Source: Mesorhizobium sp. M2E.F.Ca.ET.219.01.1.1 (GTDB lineage Bacteria; Pseudomonadota; Alphaproteobacteria; Rhizobiales; Rhizobiaceae). From it: a stretch of DNA of 64,000 bases. The notes below the pieces were generated by a model. That model saw only the letters and a list, made by a program, of their open reading frames with translations, was not told the origin of the DNA and did not search any database. The position numbers and the translations under genes are program-made. This document shows positions 50,004 through 56,911 of this stretch, in pieces. The stretch spans positions 139,231 to 203,230 of the forward strand of contig NZ_SADT02000003.1 in the NCBI RefSeq assembly GCF_004016445.2, in the 5' to 3' direction. Each line of letters begins with the position of its first letter. The stretch's first letter is position 1.

Positions 50004-50028
50004 AACGGGCCCTTGCCGTGAAGGTTCC
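50004..50028 (-). promoter_or_regulatory. EcfG promoter of the 73-residue membrane protein
   Basis: Minus strand GGAAC (50028-50024), 16-base spacer, CGTT (50007-50004), 55 bases before the start codon. Confidence 0.85.
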
Positions 50029-50138
50029 GAGCGGGTGAGGATCATTGGACGGCCCGATGCAGGCGTTTGAAGCTCGCCAGCAAGTCAGCCGTGAGGGCCA
50101 TGCTTAAGCAGGCCGCAGCGCTGAAAGACCTCGACGGC

Positions 50139-50603
50139 CTAATGCAGGTCGTCCGGACCTTGCCTTGGCGGCGGAGGCTTGGTGTTCTCCCGATAGATGG
50201 CGTAAGCGACGACCGCGAGGGCGGGCGCGGCAAGGACTGCCAGTCCGCCCCTGCTCTTGGCCAGGGCCGGAAGCAGGGCAAGCGCCGCGGTAACACCCAC
50301 CGCCGTCATGTCGGCCTGTCGCCGTCGCGCGCGCCGTTTGCCGCGCATGCGGGCCGTCAGCTTGTGGATGACGATGATCAGCCCGGCAACCACCAGGAAC
50401 CCGATGCCGAAGCCCAGGCTGGTCGCCAACGGCCCGTAGCGCGCCGCCAGCCAGATATAGGCGGCGCCGATAAGGAAGCCGACGCCGCAGAGGGCAAGAA
50501 TGGCGGCAAGCCCATAAAGGATGACCGTTATCCGCGCCCTTTGCACGGCAGCCATGGCCTCGCCCGAGGCGAGGGCCGAGATCAGCGAGACAAGCGTCCC
50601 CAT
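50139..50603 (-). CDS. Phage-holin-superfamily (DUF1469-type) membrane protein
   Basis: A 154-residue protein with two hydrophobic hairpins (ITVILYGLAAILALCGVGFL, then LATSLGFGIGFLVVAGLIIV), a basic patch RMRGKRRARRRQAD and a third hydrophobic stretch. This is the putative holin-X/DUF1469 layout seen beside DUF883 genes in many proteobacteria. It is the second gene behind the EcfG promoter at 50967-50991, six bases after the DUF883 gene. Despite the family name a lytic role is not implied; these are thought to be stress-linked envelope proteins. Confidence 0.8.
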   Translation of the reverse strand: MGTLVSLISALASGEAMAAVQRARITVILYGLAAILALCGVGFLIGAAYIWLAARYGPLATSLGFGIGFLVVAGLIIVIHKLTARMRGKRRARRRQADMTAVGVTAALALLPALAKSRGGLAVLAAPALAVVAYAIYRENTKPPPPRQGPDDLH

Positions 50604-50609
50604 CTGCGG

Positions 50610-50936
50610 TTAGCGGCGGGAAAGGAGGGCGAAGAGATAGCCGACGCCAGCGGCGATCGCCAGCGACGTCACCGGCTTCTCACGCACCTTGGCTATCAGT
50701 TGCGCCTCTATGTCCTCGGCACTTCCCCGCACGCTCTCGAACGCGGCTTCGCCTTGCGCGCGCAACTGTTCAACACCATCCGCGGCGGCGCGCCGGGCGG
50801 CGCCGTAACCGTGTTGGCCGGTCTTGGCGAGTTGCTCCGTCAGTTTCTGGATATCCGCCTTCAACTGCTCGATATCGGCCTCGAGATCGGCGGTGGTTGC
50901 TTGGTCCGTTGCGGATTTGCCTGCGGCGGTTGCCAT
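50610..50936 (-). CDS. DUF883 (ElaB/YqjD-like) membrane-anchored protein
   Basis: A 108-residue protein. The long amphipathic helix (DLEADIEQLKADIQKLTEQL, AKTGQHGYGAARRAAADGVE) and a C-terminal hydrophobic anchor (PVTSLAIAAGVGYLFALLSR) are the YqjD/ElaB pattern; in E. coli such proteins bind ribosomes at the inner membrane in stationary phase. First gene of a two-gene operon with a canonical EcfG promoter 31 bases upstream. AAGGAGTTAG lies before the ATG. Confidence 0.88.
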   Translation of the reverse strand: MATAAGKSATDQATTADLEADIEQLKADIQKLTEQLAKTGQHGYGAARRAAADGVEQLRAQGEAAFESVRGSAEDIEAQLIAKVREKPVTSLAIAAGVGYLFALLSRR

Positions 50937-50966
50937 TCTCTAACTCCTTGCGTTTGCGCTGGTTTC

Positions 50967-50991
50967 AACGCCCGTTCAGCACCATGGTTCC
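50967..50991 (-). promoter_or_regulatory. EcfG promoter of the DUF883-holin operon
   Basis: Minus strand GGAAC (50991-50987), 16-base spacer, CGTT (50970-50967). Confidence 0.85.
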
Positions 50992-51013
50992 GGGCTTGGT
51001 CGCTCACAGCACC

Positions 51014-51071
51014 CTAGGGCGTGTCGATATTCAGGTCAGGCCGGCCTGACCTGAATATCGACACGCCCTAG
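51014..51071. repeat. Perfect 58-bp palindrome (bare family A termini)
   Basis: Each arm is 29 bases: CTAGGGCGTGTCGATATTCA followed by GGTCAGGCC, then the exact inverse, with no loop. The arm sequence equals the termini of the family A repeats at 22556 and 25028, with the interior missing. Its last bases provide the TAG stop of the Crp/Fnr gene (51068-51070). Confidence 0.93.
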
Positions 51072-51829
51072 ATCAGCGGCCTGCGTTCCTCGCCCAACCC
51101 TTCCCATCGGGCCAGCTTCTTCAGCCCATCATAGTCGATCACTTCGCAGCCACCATCCCGCCACAGGACCAATTTGCGGTCCATCAGCTTGCGGATCGTC
51201 TTGTTGGTGTGAACAAGCGAGAGGCCAAGCGTGTCAGCGATGTGCTGTTGCGTGATCGGGATCTGCACCGGCGTCTTACCGTTGAGGCCGGCGCCGCGAG
51301 CCCGGCTGGCGATGAAGGCGATAAGATAGGCGGCGCGCTCGAGCGCGGTGCGACGGCCGATGCTGAGCAGGTTCTCGTCCAGCATGCGCTCCTCGCGCGA
51401 AGCGATCCAGGTTATGTCATAGGCAAGGCCGGGGTGGTTGCGATAGAGTTCCTGCAACTGCTCGCGTTCGAAGACGCAAAGCAGCATCGGCGACAGGGCT
51501 TCGACGGAATGCTGCATCTCGCCCATCAGGCTGCCCTGCAGGCCGATGAGGTCGCCGGGCATGGAAAAATTGAGGATCTGCCGCCGCCCGTCGGGCAACA
51601 GCTTGTAGCGAAACGCCCAGCCCGACAGCACTGTGTAGAGATGGGCGCTGTGGCTGCCTTCGACCAGGACCGTCGCCCCCTTGTCGACGGCAAGTTCACC
51701 GCGCTTGAAGGTGCTGATGAATGACAGTTCCTGCTTGTCGAACTCACGGAATGCAGGCAAGGGCCGCAACGGGCACTTTTCGCAAGGATATTGACGGCTG
51801 GCGACCGGACGTGCGCTTTGGCTGGACAT
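51068..51829 (-). CDS. Crp/Fnr family transcriptional regulator
   Basis: A 253-residue regulator: cyclic-nucleotide-type beta-roll (LVEGSHSAHLYTVLSGWAFR, SMPGDLIGLQGSLMGEMQHS), dimerisation helix (SIGRRTALERAAYLIAFIAS) and winged helix (PITQQHIADTLGLSLVHTNK). The N-terminus has PCEKCPLRPLPAF, a CxxC pair resembling the FNR cluster region, plus one further cysteine (MLLCVFE). Whether it binds an iron-sulfur cluster is open. An EcfG promoter lies 43 bases upstream. Its stop codon belongs to the palindrome that follows. Confidence 0.9.
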   Translation of the reverse strand: MSSQSARPVASRQYPCEKCPLRPLPAFREFDKQELSFISTFKRGELAVDKGATVLVEGSHSAHLYTVLSGWAFRYKLLPDGRRQILNFSMPGDLIGLQGSLMGEMQHSVEALSPMLLCVFEREQLQELYRNHPGLAYDITWIASREERMLDENLLSIGRRTALERAAYLIAFIASRARGAGLNGKTPVQIPITQQHIADTLGLSLVHTNKTIRKLMDRKLVLWRDGGCEVIDYDGLKKLARWEGLGEERRPLI

Positions 51830-51871
51830 TTCGACCCCTCTTCGAAATCCCTGCCCTTGCGGGCGCAGGGA

Positions 51872-51896
51872 AACGCTTGAGACAGGCAGGGGTTCC
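51872..51896 (-). promoter_or_regulatory. EcfG promoter of the Crp/Fnr gene
   Basis: Minus strand GGAAC (51896-51892), 16-base spacer, CGTT (51875-51872). Confidence 0.83.
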
Positions 51897-51976
51897 GCGA
51901 GGCGGACCCCATGTCTTTTTTAAATGACATGACAGCCAATTCCGCGCATGAGTGCGGCCCTGCCGAGGAGACATAG

Positions 51977-52357
51977 GTGCCAGCATTGCTTGACGGACTG
52001 CGTATCCTTATCCTGGAAGACGAGTTCCTGATCGCGATGGATGTCGAGCAGCTTTGCCGCGACCACGGCGCCGCGGATGTGACGATTGCCCGCGAGCTCG
52101 CGGAGATCGACGGGCAGGCGCTGCCGGAGCGCTTCGACGCGGCCGTCGTCGATCTGATGCTTGGCGGCGTCTCGACCCTGGATTTCGCCGCGCGGCTGCG
52201 CAGCGAGGGCGTGCCGTTCGTATTCGCCTCCGGCTATTCGGATTCGGATGAAATCAAGGGTTCATTCCCAGACATAAGGCTGGTGACCAAGCCTTACTCG
52301 GGCGACGATCTGATCGAAGCCGTGGCGATGGCCTGCGGCCGGGTCGCCTCGGCCTGA
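51977..52357 (+). CDS. Single-domain response regulator (FAT GUY type)
   Basis: A 126-residue stand-alone receiver: acidic pair in ILILEDEFLIAMDVEQL, phospho-acceptor in FDAAVVDLMLGGVST, the FASGYSD motif typical of alphaproteobacterial single-domain regulators, and the lysine in RLVTKPYSGDDLIEAV. GTG 51977 follows GAGGAGACATAG. Relatives such as SdrG tune PhyR phosphorylation, and it is encoded in the stress island next to ecfG (convergent). No EcfG promoter was found in front of it. Confidence 0.87.
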   Translation: MPALLDGLRILILEDEFLIAMDVEQLCRDHGAADVTIARELAEIDGQALPERFDAAVVDLMLGGVSTLDFAARLRSEGVPFVFASGYSDSDEIKGSFPDIRLVTKPYSGDDLIEAVAMACGRVASA

Positions 52358-52391
52358 GGCCATTATGCTATCGGAATTGTTGGCGATCGGC

Positions 52392-52943
52392 TCACGCCGC
52401 GTTCGAGCCTGTCACTTGCGCCGAGATCGCGTCAGGTCCGAATTCGTCCTCGCCGGAAATCTTGAGGATCTCCTGCAGCCTTGTGCGCGCCCGGCTGACA
52501 CGGCTCTTGATCGTGCCGACCGCGCAGCCGCAGATTTCGGCGGCTTCCTCGTAGGAAAAGCCGGAAGCACCGATCAGGATGATGGCTTCGCGCTGGTCCT
52601 CGGGCAGTTGCTCGAGCGCGCCGCGGAAATCCTTGAGGTCCAGCTGGCCATGCTGGGCCGGATGAACGGCAAGCCTGGCGGTCATGATGCCGTCGCTGTC
52701 CTGCACCTCGCGGCCGCGCTTGCGCATCTGCGAATAGAATTCGTTGCGCAGGATGGTGAACAGCCAGGCCTTGAGATTGGTGCCCGGCTGGAAACTCTCA
52801 TGCTTGTCCCACGCCTTGACCAGCGTTTCCTGGACGAGGTCGTCGGCCCGGTCGGCGTTCTGCGTCAGCGACACCGCAAAAGCACGCAGGCTCGGGATCG
52901 CACCGAGCAGCTCGGTCTTGAAGCTCTGGGATACCGCCACCAT
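52392..52943 (-). CDS. ecfG: General stress ECF sigma factor EcfG (RpoE2-like)
   Basis: A 183-residue ECF sigma factor of the EcfG group: region 2 (SLRAFAVSLTQNADRADDLV, QETLVKAWDKHESFQPGTNL, KAWLFTILRNEFYSQMRKRG) and region 4 (LEQLPEDQREAIILIGASGF, SYEEAAEICGCAVGTIKSRV). It recognises GGAAC-N16/17-CGTT promoters and is released when phosphorylated PhyR sequesters NepR. It lies three bases after nepR and shares its promoter. The divergent gene is phyR, the classical arrangement. Confidence 0.95.
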   Translation of the reverse strand: MVAVSQSFKTELLGAIPSLRAFAVSLTQNADRADDLVQETLVKAWDKHESFQPGTNLKAWLFTILRNEFYSQMRKRGREVQDSDGIMTARLAVHPAQHGQLDLKDFRGALEQLPEDQREAIILIGASGFSYEEAAEICGCAVGTIKSRVSRARTRLQEILKISGEDEFGPDAISAQVTGSNAA

Positions 52944-52946
52944 GCC

Positions 52947-53150
52947 TCAGTCCTTTTTCTGGGCAGGTTCGGTCTGTTCCAGTTGGCTCAGCAACTGAGC
53001 GAAGCGGTCCGGCACCTGGTCCGAGACCAACTCGTCATAATATTGCTTGAGCTTGCGGGCAATTTCGGAGTTCGCCCCAAGCGGGTTGCCATCCCCGTTC
53101 CGATGCCTGCTTTTGGCATCAGCCATCTGTTTTTTTGACATTTCTTTCAT
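52947..53150 (-). CDS. nepR: Anti-sigma factor NepR
   Basis: A 67-residue protein: charged, disordered flanks around the conserved helix pair (SEIARKLKQYYDELVSDQVP, DRFAQLLSQLEQ), which is the NepR core. It binds EcfG in growing cells and is captured by phosphorylated PhyR under stress. ATG 53150 is chosen; ATG 53141 is also possible, and an upstream GTG at 53171 is not favoured. It is the first gene of the nepR-ecfG operon behind its own EcfG promoter, giving positive feedback. Confidence 0.92.
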   Translation of the reverse strand: MKEMSKKQMADAKSRHRNGDGNPLGANSEIARKLKQYYDELVSDQVPDRFAQLLSQLEQTEPAQKKD

Positions 53151-53243
53151 AGTCGCCCTAATTTCCAGCACCCGAACCGCTCTTCGACTTCAAACCACAA
53201 CGCAAGCGGAACCTTCGTCTGGTTGCCCATCCCGAGACCCCGA

Positions 53244-53268
53244 AACGCCGGTCTGCTAATTTTGTTCC
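53244..53268 (-). promoter_or_regulatory. EcfG promoter of nepR-ecfG
   Basis: Minus strand GGAAC (53268-53264), 16-base spacer, CGTT (53247-53244). It sits nine bases from the divergent phyR promoter. Confidence 0.9.
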
Positions 53269-53277
53269 ACGGCCGGC

Positions 53278-53302
53278 GGAACTTTTTCCGGAAGCCGGCG
53301 TT
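53278..53302 (+). promoter_or_regulatory. EcfG promoter of phyR
   Basis: GGAAC (53278-53282), 16-base spacer, CGTT (53299-53302), 65 bases before the phyR start. Confidence 0.9.
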
Positions 53303-53367
53303 GGTTTTCAGGGGCTTGCAACGGCATGGCCTTGAACGCGCAACGTCATCTGAGGGAGACGTAAATA

Positions 53368-54162
53368 ATGAGTTTGTCCGCAACCATCGCTCCGCATCTT
53401 CCGTTCCTGCGGCGCTTCTCGCGCGCGGTGTCGGGATCGCAAGAGAGCGGTGACGCGCTGGTCGCCGCGATGCTGGAAGCCATCATCGCCGACACCAATA
53501 TCTTCCCCGAAGCCTCCAGCGACCGTATTGCGCTATATAAGGTCTTCGCCAGGCTCTTCACCTCCGTTGCCATCCGCGTGCCGCAGGAGCAGGCCCAGAC
53601 GGCCTGGGAGCAGCGGGCTGCGGCCAATCTGAACGCGATCGCGCCCCTGCCGAGGCAGGCTTTCCTTCTTGTCGCCGTGGAAGGCTTCAGCGAGGACGAG
53701 GCGGCGGAAGTTCTCGACGTCGACGAGGACGAGTTCTCGGAGTTGCTTGCGCAGGCAAGCAACGAGATTTCGCGACAGGTCGCGACCGATGTGCTGATCA
53801 TCGAGGATGAGCCGCTGATTGCCATGGACATCGAAGAGATGGTCGAAAGCCTCGGCCACCGGGTCGTCGGCACGGCACGTACACATGCCGAGGCAGTGGC
53901 CATGTTCGGCAAGACGCGGCCGAAAATGGTGCTGGCCGACATCCAGCTCGCCGACGGCAGCTCTGGCATCGAAGCCGTCAACGAGATCTTGTCGTCGACG
54001 CCGGTACCGGTGATCTTCATCACCGCCTTCCCGGAACGCCTGCTGACCGGCGAACGCCCCGAGCCGGCCTTCCTGGTCACCAAGCCTTTCAATCCCGACA
54101 TGGTCAAGGCTCTGATCAGCCAGGCCCTGTTCTTCGACCGGCAGGCCAAAGCCGCCGCCTGA
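53368..54162 (+). CDS. phyR: Anti-anti-sigma response regulator PhyR
   Basis: A 264-residue protein with the PhyR architecture: an N-terminal ECF-sigma-like domain (residues 1-130; HLPFLRRFSRAVSGSQESGD, LPRQAFLLVAVEGFSEDEAA) and a C-terminal receiver (VLIIEDEPLIAMDIEEMVES, phospho-acceptor in MVLADIQLADGSSGI, lysine in FLVTKPFNPDMV). When phosphorylated, the sigma-like domain binds NepR and frees EcfG. The ATG has GGGAGACG upstream. It is divergent from nepR-ecfG. Kinases are probably the HWE proteins at 54651 and 56912. Confidence 0.96.
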   Translation: MSLSATIAPHLPFLRRFSRAVSGSQESGDALVAAMLEAIIADTNIFPEASSDRIALYKVFARLFTSVAIRVPQEQAQTAWEQRAAANLNAIAPLPRQAFLLVAVEGFSEDEAAEVLDVDEDEFSELLAQASNEISRQVATDVLIIEDEPLIAMDIEEMVESLGHRVVGTARTHAEAVAMFGKTRPKMVLADIQLADGSSGIEAVNEILSSTPVPVIFITAFPERLLTGERPEPAFLVTKPFNPDMVKALISQALFFDRQAKAAA

Positions 54163-54182
54163 TCCGCGTTTTGGACCGTTTT

Positions 54183-54220
54183 GAGCGTCATGCGAGGCCT
54201 TCGCGCCTCGCATGACGCTC
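54183..54220 (+). terminator. Strong hairpin after phyR
   Basis: A 16-bp perfect stem (GAGCGTCATGCGAGGC with its inverse) around CTTCGC, 20 bases after the phyR stop. No T-run follows, so it may end or protect the transcript. Confidence 0.6.
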
Positions 54221-54277
54221 ATCCGTCTGCGATCTGAAAAGTCCCTTCAAAGGGGATCGTCTTTTTCAGCAAATGGT

Positions 54278-54302
54278 GGAACAAACGGCACCGACCCACG
54301 TT
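54278..54302 (+). promoter_or_regulatory. EcfG promoter of the DUF1328 gene
   Basis: GGAAC (54278-54282), 16-base spacer, CGTT (54299-54302), 30 bases before the start. Confidence 0.87.
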
Positions 54303-54331
54303 CTTTTCCCGACATAACAAGGAGACGCATC

Positions 54332-54496
54332 ATGCTGTACTGGGCGCTCGTATTTCTCGTGGTTGCGATCATCGCCGGCGCGCTTGGGTTCGGCGGCATC
54401 GCCGGCACATCGGCTGGCATCGCGCAAATCCTGTTCTTCATCTTCCTCGCCTTCCTGGTGATTTCGCTCATCGCAGGCCTCTTCAGGAGAGCCTGA
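54332..54496 (+). CDS. DUF1328 (YtjA-like) small membrane protein
   Basis: A 54-residue, two-helix membrane protein: MLYWALVFLVVAIIAGALGF, the glycine-rich GGIAGTSAGIAQ turn, and LFFIFLAFLVISLIAGLFRR, an exact YtjA/DUF1328 layout. AAGGAGACGC precedes ATG 54332. A canonical EcfG promoter directly upstream makes it a general stress protein. The molecular function of the family is unknown. Confidence 0.88.
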   Translation: MLYWALVFLVVAIIAGALGFGGIAGTSAGIAQILFFIFLAFLVISLIAGLFRRA

Positions 54497-54599
54497 CCGC
54501 GACACTGGAAGCCGCACCCCTCAAACGGTTTCCAGCCACCGCCGGGCGGCGTCTCGAAAGAGCGCCGTCCGGCGGACCGTTTTGGAGAGCATGGTCGTC

Positions 54600-54624
54600 G
54601 GAACCAGTTGCGGATTGAGCCGTT
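54600..54624 (+). promoter_or_regulatory. EcfG promoter of the HWE kinase gene
   Basis: GGAAC (54600-54604), 16-base spacer, CGTT (54621-54624). It lies inside a longer possible reading frame of the kinase, which argues for the start at 54651. Confidence 0.83.
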
Positions 54625-54650
54625 CAAGGACCGAGTGCGGGGATGTTCCA

Positions 54651-55682
54651 ATGCCTCCCGAGGATCCCACGAAGGACAGAACTGAAAAGCGTGACGGTGA
54701 GGTAATCGCGATGCATCCCGCCGAAAGCGGGATGCAGGTGGGGCGAGCCTTGCTTCATGCCCTGCACAATGCCGGAATCTCGGTTCTTTATCAGGATCGG
54801 CAGATGAAAACGGTCTGGGCGCGCAACATGAGCGCGCCCTGGGCTTCCGAAACCGCCGACGGCAAGGATTTGCTTTCGCCGGCGCAGGCCGAACGCATAA
54901 GGGCCGTCAAGCTCAAGGTGATCGAATCCGGCAACGCGGACCAGCTCGAGCTCAGCATTCCAGGAAGCCAAGGCGTCCGCTGGTTCCAGCTTTGGATCGA
55001 CGCCGACCGCAGCGACACCAGCGAAGTCCTCGGCGTCGTCACCACCATGGTCGAGACGACGGAGCAGAAACGCCGCGAGCAGACGCTGAAGACATTGCTG
55101 CGCGAAGTCAGCCATCGATCGAAAAACCTGCTGGCCATCATCCAGAGCATCGCCACACAGACAGGACGCTACACGGAGACGCTCGGCGAGTTCCTGGCGC
55201 GGTTTCGCGGCCGGCTGCAATCGCTCGCTTCCTCGCAGGACCTGGTCACATCCTCCAACTGGCGGGGAGCGGCATTGCATGAACTCGTATCCGGCCAGGT
55301 CGGCCGCTACAGCGCCGATCTGGCGCGAAGCCTGCGGTTCGCGGGCGACAATCCATATCTCAATCCCAACGCCGCCCTGCACATCGGCCTGGCGATGCAC
55401 GAATTGGCTGTGAACTCGGTGAGCTATGGCGCGCTGTCGCAACCGGACGGCCATGTCGAAGTGAGTGCAAGGCTAGAACCCGACGGCGGAACTTCGCCCA
55501 GCCTTTTGCTCACCTGGACGGAGTCGGTCGGCGACGCGCCGCGCAACGAAAAGCGCTTTGGCAGCGTGGCGCTGGAGCGCGTCGTGCCGATGTCGCTGAA
55601 CGGCTCCGCGACGCTCGAGATCGGCAAGGACCGCATGGAATACCGCCTCACTGTCCCGCATGGAAATTTCGAGACGGATTGA
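54651..55682 (+). CDS. HWE-family sensor histidine kinase with PAS-like domain
   Basis: A 343-residue soluble kinase. A PAS-like sensor (residues about 25-135; ALHNAGISVLYQDRQMKTVW, and WFQLWIDADRSDTSEVLGVV) is followed by the HWE dimerisation box (LLREVSHRSKNLLAIIQSIA, with the phospho-histidine) and an HWE ATPase domain (AMHELAVNSVSYGALSQPDG). ATG 54651 is preferred because the EcfG promoter overlaps the longer frame. Stress-induced and next to phyR, it is a likely PhyR kinase, though that is inference. Confidence 0.88.
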   Translation: MPPEDPTKDRTEKRDGEVIAMHPAESGMQVGRALLHALHNAGISVLYQDRQMKTVWARNMSAPWASETADGKDLLSPAQAERIRAVKLKVIESGNADQLELSIPGSQGVRWFQLWIDADRSDTSEVLGVVTTMVETTEQKRREQTLKTLLREVSHRSKNLLAIIQSIATQTGRYTETLGEFLARFRGRLQSLASSQDLVTSSNWRGAALHELVSGQVGRYSADLARSLRFAGDNPYLNPNAALHIGLAMHELAVNSVSYGALSQPDGHVEVSARLEPDGGTSPSLLLTWTESVGDAPRNEKRFGSVALERVVPMSLNGSATLEIGKDRMEYRLTVPHGNFETD

Positions 55683-55820
55683 TTGCGCCCCTATGGCGCC
55701 AAGCTTTGCAGGCGAAGGCCTTTAACCCCCTGTTCACCATAAAGTCCGGTCCTGTGTTGCCGGCTGGCGATGCGCCGGAAACCCGTCCGTGCCTGCCGGC
55801 GCGCGATCTGGGAGACTGAA

Positions 55821-55991
55821 ATGATGGTTGCCGATACGAACAGACTGGAGCAGGCCGCCCGTGTTTCGATGAGCGGCTTCCAGGATGCCGAGCCGCAGCC
55901 GGCGCCGCGACCGTCCCATCTTTCGCTTCGCCTTGGCGCGGTCGCGCTTCTCGCCGCCGTGGCCCTGACCGCCGCCTGGCAATTGTTCTGA
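55821..55991 (+). CDS. 56-residue single-pass membrane protein
   Basis: A small protein with a soluble N-terminus (MMVADTNRLEQAARVSMSGF, QDAEPQPAPRPSHLS) and a C-terminal membrane helix (LGAVALLAAVALTAAWQLF) that would anchor it by its tail. GGGAGACTGAA precedes ATG 55821. No EcfG consensus was found in the 138 bases upstream. No family recognised. Confidence 0.55.
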   Translation: MMVADTNRLEQAARVSMSGFQDAEPQPAPRPSHLSLRLGAVALLAAVALTAAWQLF

Positions 55992-56124
55992 TCCCCGCAT
56001 GCGGCTTGGACCGCAAGCATGTCGACCAAAGTTGTGCGGCGGCTTGGTAGATGACAGCCATCAGGAACGGGACGTAAAGCGCGTCGCCTGAATCCATTTC
56101 AGCGTCACGCTTTGACCCCGGCCC

Positions 56125-56150
56125 GGAACTTTCGCTCGGCGAGAATCGTT
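56125..56150 (+). promoter_or_regulatory. EcfG promoter of the cysteine-containing small protein gene
   Basis: GGAAC (56125-56129), 17-base spacer, CGTT (56147-56150), 24 bases before ATG 56175. Confidence 0.8.
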
Positions 56151-56174
56151 GTTTGCGGCGAGAGGTTTGGAGCC

Positions 56175-56501
56175 ATGGAACACATCGCCGCACTGCTCTT
56201 CGTCGTCGGTTGCTCGAGCACAATGACCGATTGCCGCGAACTCGAAGTGCCGGTCAGCGTCTTTGAGACCGCGCAGGCCTGTACGGCCGAACGGCCCTTC
56301 GCCCTTGGCGATCTGCAGGGCCGGGCTCCCCGCATTATCGGCAAATGCCTGGCCGTCGATCCGGCCCTGGAGGACGATTACGACCACATCGCCTGGAACG
56401 TGCGGCCCGACGGCACGCTGGTCGCGTCTTTAGAGGTTTCCGGCATGCTTGTCGCGTCGAACAGCGGGCGCCCCGAAAAAGACTATCTTAAACAACAGTA
56501 A
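56175..56501 (+). CDS. Hypothetical stress-induced protein with four cysteines
   Basis: A 108-residue protein. A short hydrophobic N-terminus (MEHIAALLFVVGCSSTMTDC) may be an export or anchor sequence, followed by a small domain with CRELEVPVSVFETAQACTAE and RIIGKCLAVDPALEDDYDHI; the cysteines could form disulfides outside the cytoplasm. ATG 56175 has GGAG upstream, and the EcfG promoter lies inside the longer frame from 56112, so that start is ruled out. No function is known to me. Confidence 0.68.
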   Translation: MEHIAALLFVVGCSSTMTDCRELEVPVSVFETAQACTAERPFALGDLQGRAPRIIGKCLAVDPALEDDYDHIAWNVRPDGTLVASLEVSGMLVASNSGRPEKDYLKQQ

Positions 56502-56584
56502 GATCGGGCAGGCAAAGCCCGTTTTTTCATGCTAAATGGCGGCTGGTACTGCCGAAAGTGAGGACAAAAGTGAGGAGCATTTCA

Positions 56585-56830
56585 ATGCGGAAAATGATTA
56601 TTGCCATGGTAGCCGTTGTCGCTGTCAGCGGCTGCACCACGACCGAGCAGGATGTCGTGGGCGGTGGCCTGATCGGCGCCGGCGTGGGCGGCCTGGTCGG
56701 CGGCGGCAAGGGTGCGCTGATCGGCGCGGCCGTCGGCGCCGGGTCGGGCCTCCTGGTTCGAAACCTGCGCAACGGCTATTGCCAGTATCGCGATCATCGC
56801 GGCCGGATCTACACGGCTCGCTGCAACTGA
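56585..56830 (+). CDS. Small glycine-zipper lipoprotein
   Basis: An 81-residue lipoprotein. The signal ends in a lipobox (VAVVAVSGC), followed by TTTEQDVVGGGLIGAGVGGL and VGGGKGALIGAAVGAGSGLL, a glycine-zipper region, and a short C-terminal NGYCQYRDHRGRIYTARC with two cysteines. GAGGAG precedes ATG 56585. It is anchored in a membrane facing the periplasm. Similar 17-kDa-antigen-like zipper proteins occur widely; the role is unknown. Confidence 0.78.
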   Translation: MRKMIIAMVAVVAVSGCTTTEQDVVGGGLIGAGVGGLVGGGKGALIGAAVGAGSGLLVRNLRNGYCQYRDHRGRIYTARCN

Positions 56831-56839
56831 TACCGGAAA

Positions 56840-56872
56840 AGAACCGGAGGCCGCTAACCGGCTTCCGGTTCT
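56840..56872. terminator. Hairpin between convergent lipoprotein and kinase genes
   Basis: AGAACCGGA pairs with TCCGGTTCT around GGCCGCTAACCGGCT, with a few extra pairs inside. It serves as a likely 3' end for the lipoprotein transcript. Confidence 0.5.
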
Positions 56873-56911
56873 AATCCGCTGATAAGCCCGCCATCGCGGG
56901 ATCTTGGCCGC

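Noticed and set aside
50139..50603. Prophage, suggested by the holin-superfamily protein
   Set aside because: No other phage gene, integrase or attachment site is present. The holin-like gene is paired with DUF883 behind an EcfG promoter, a common non-phage arrangement.
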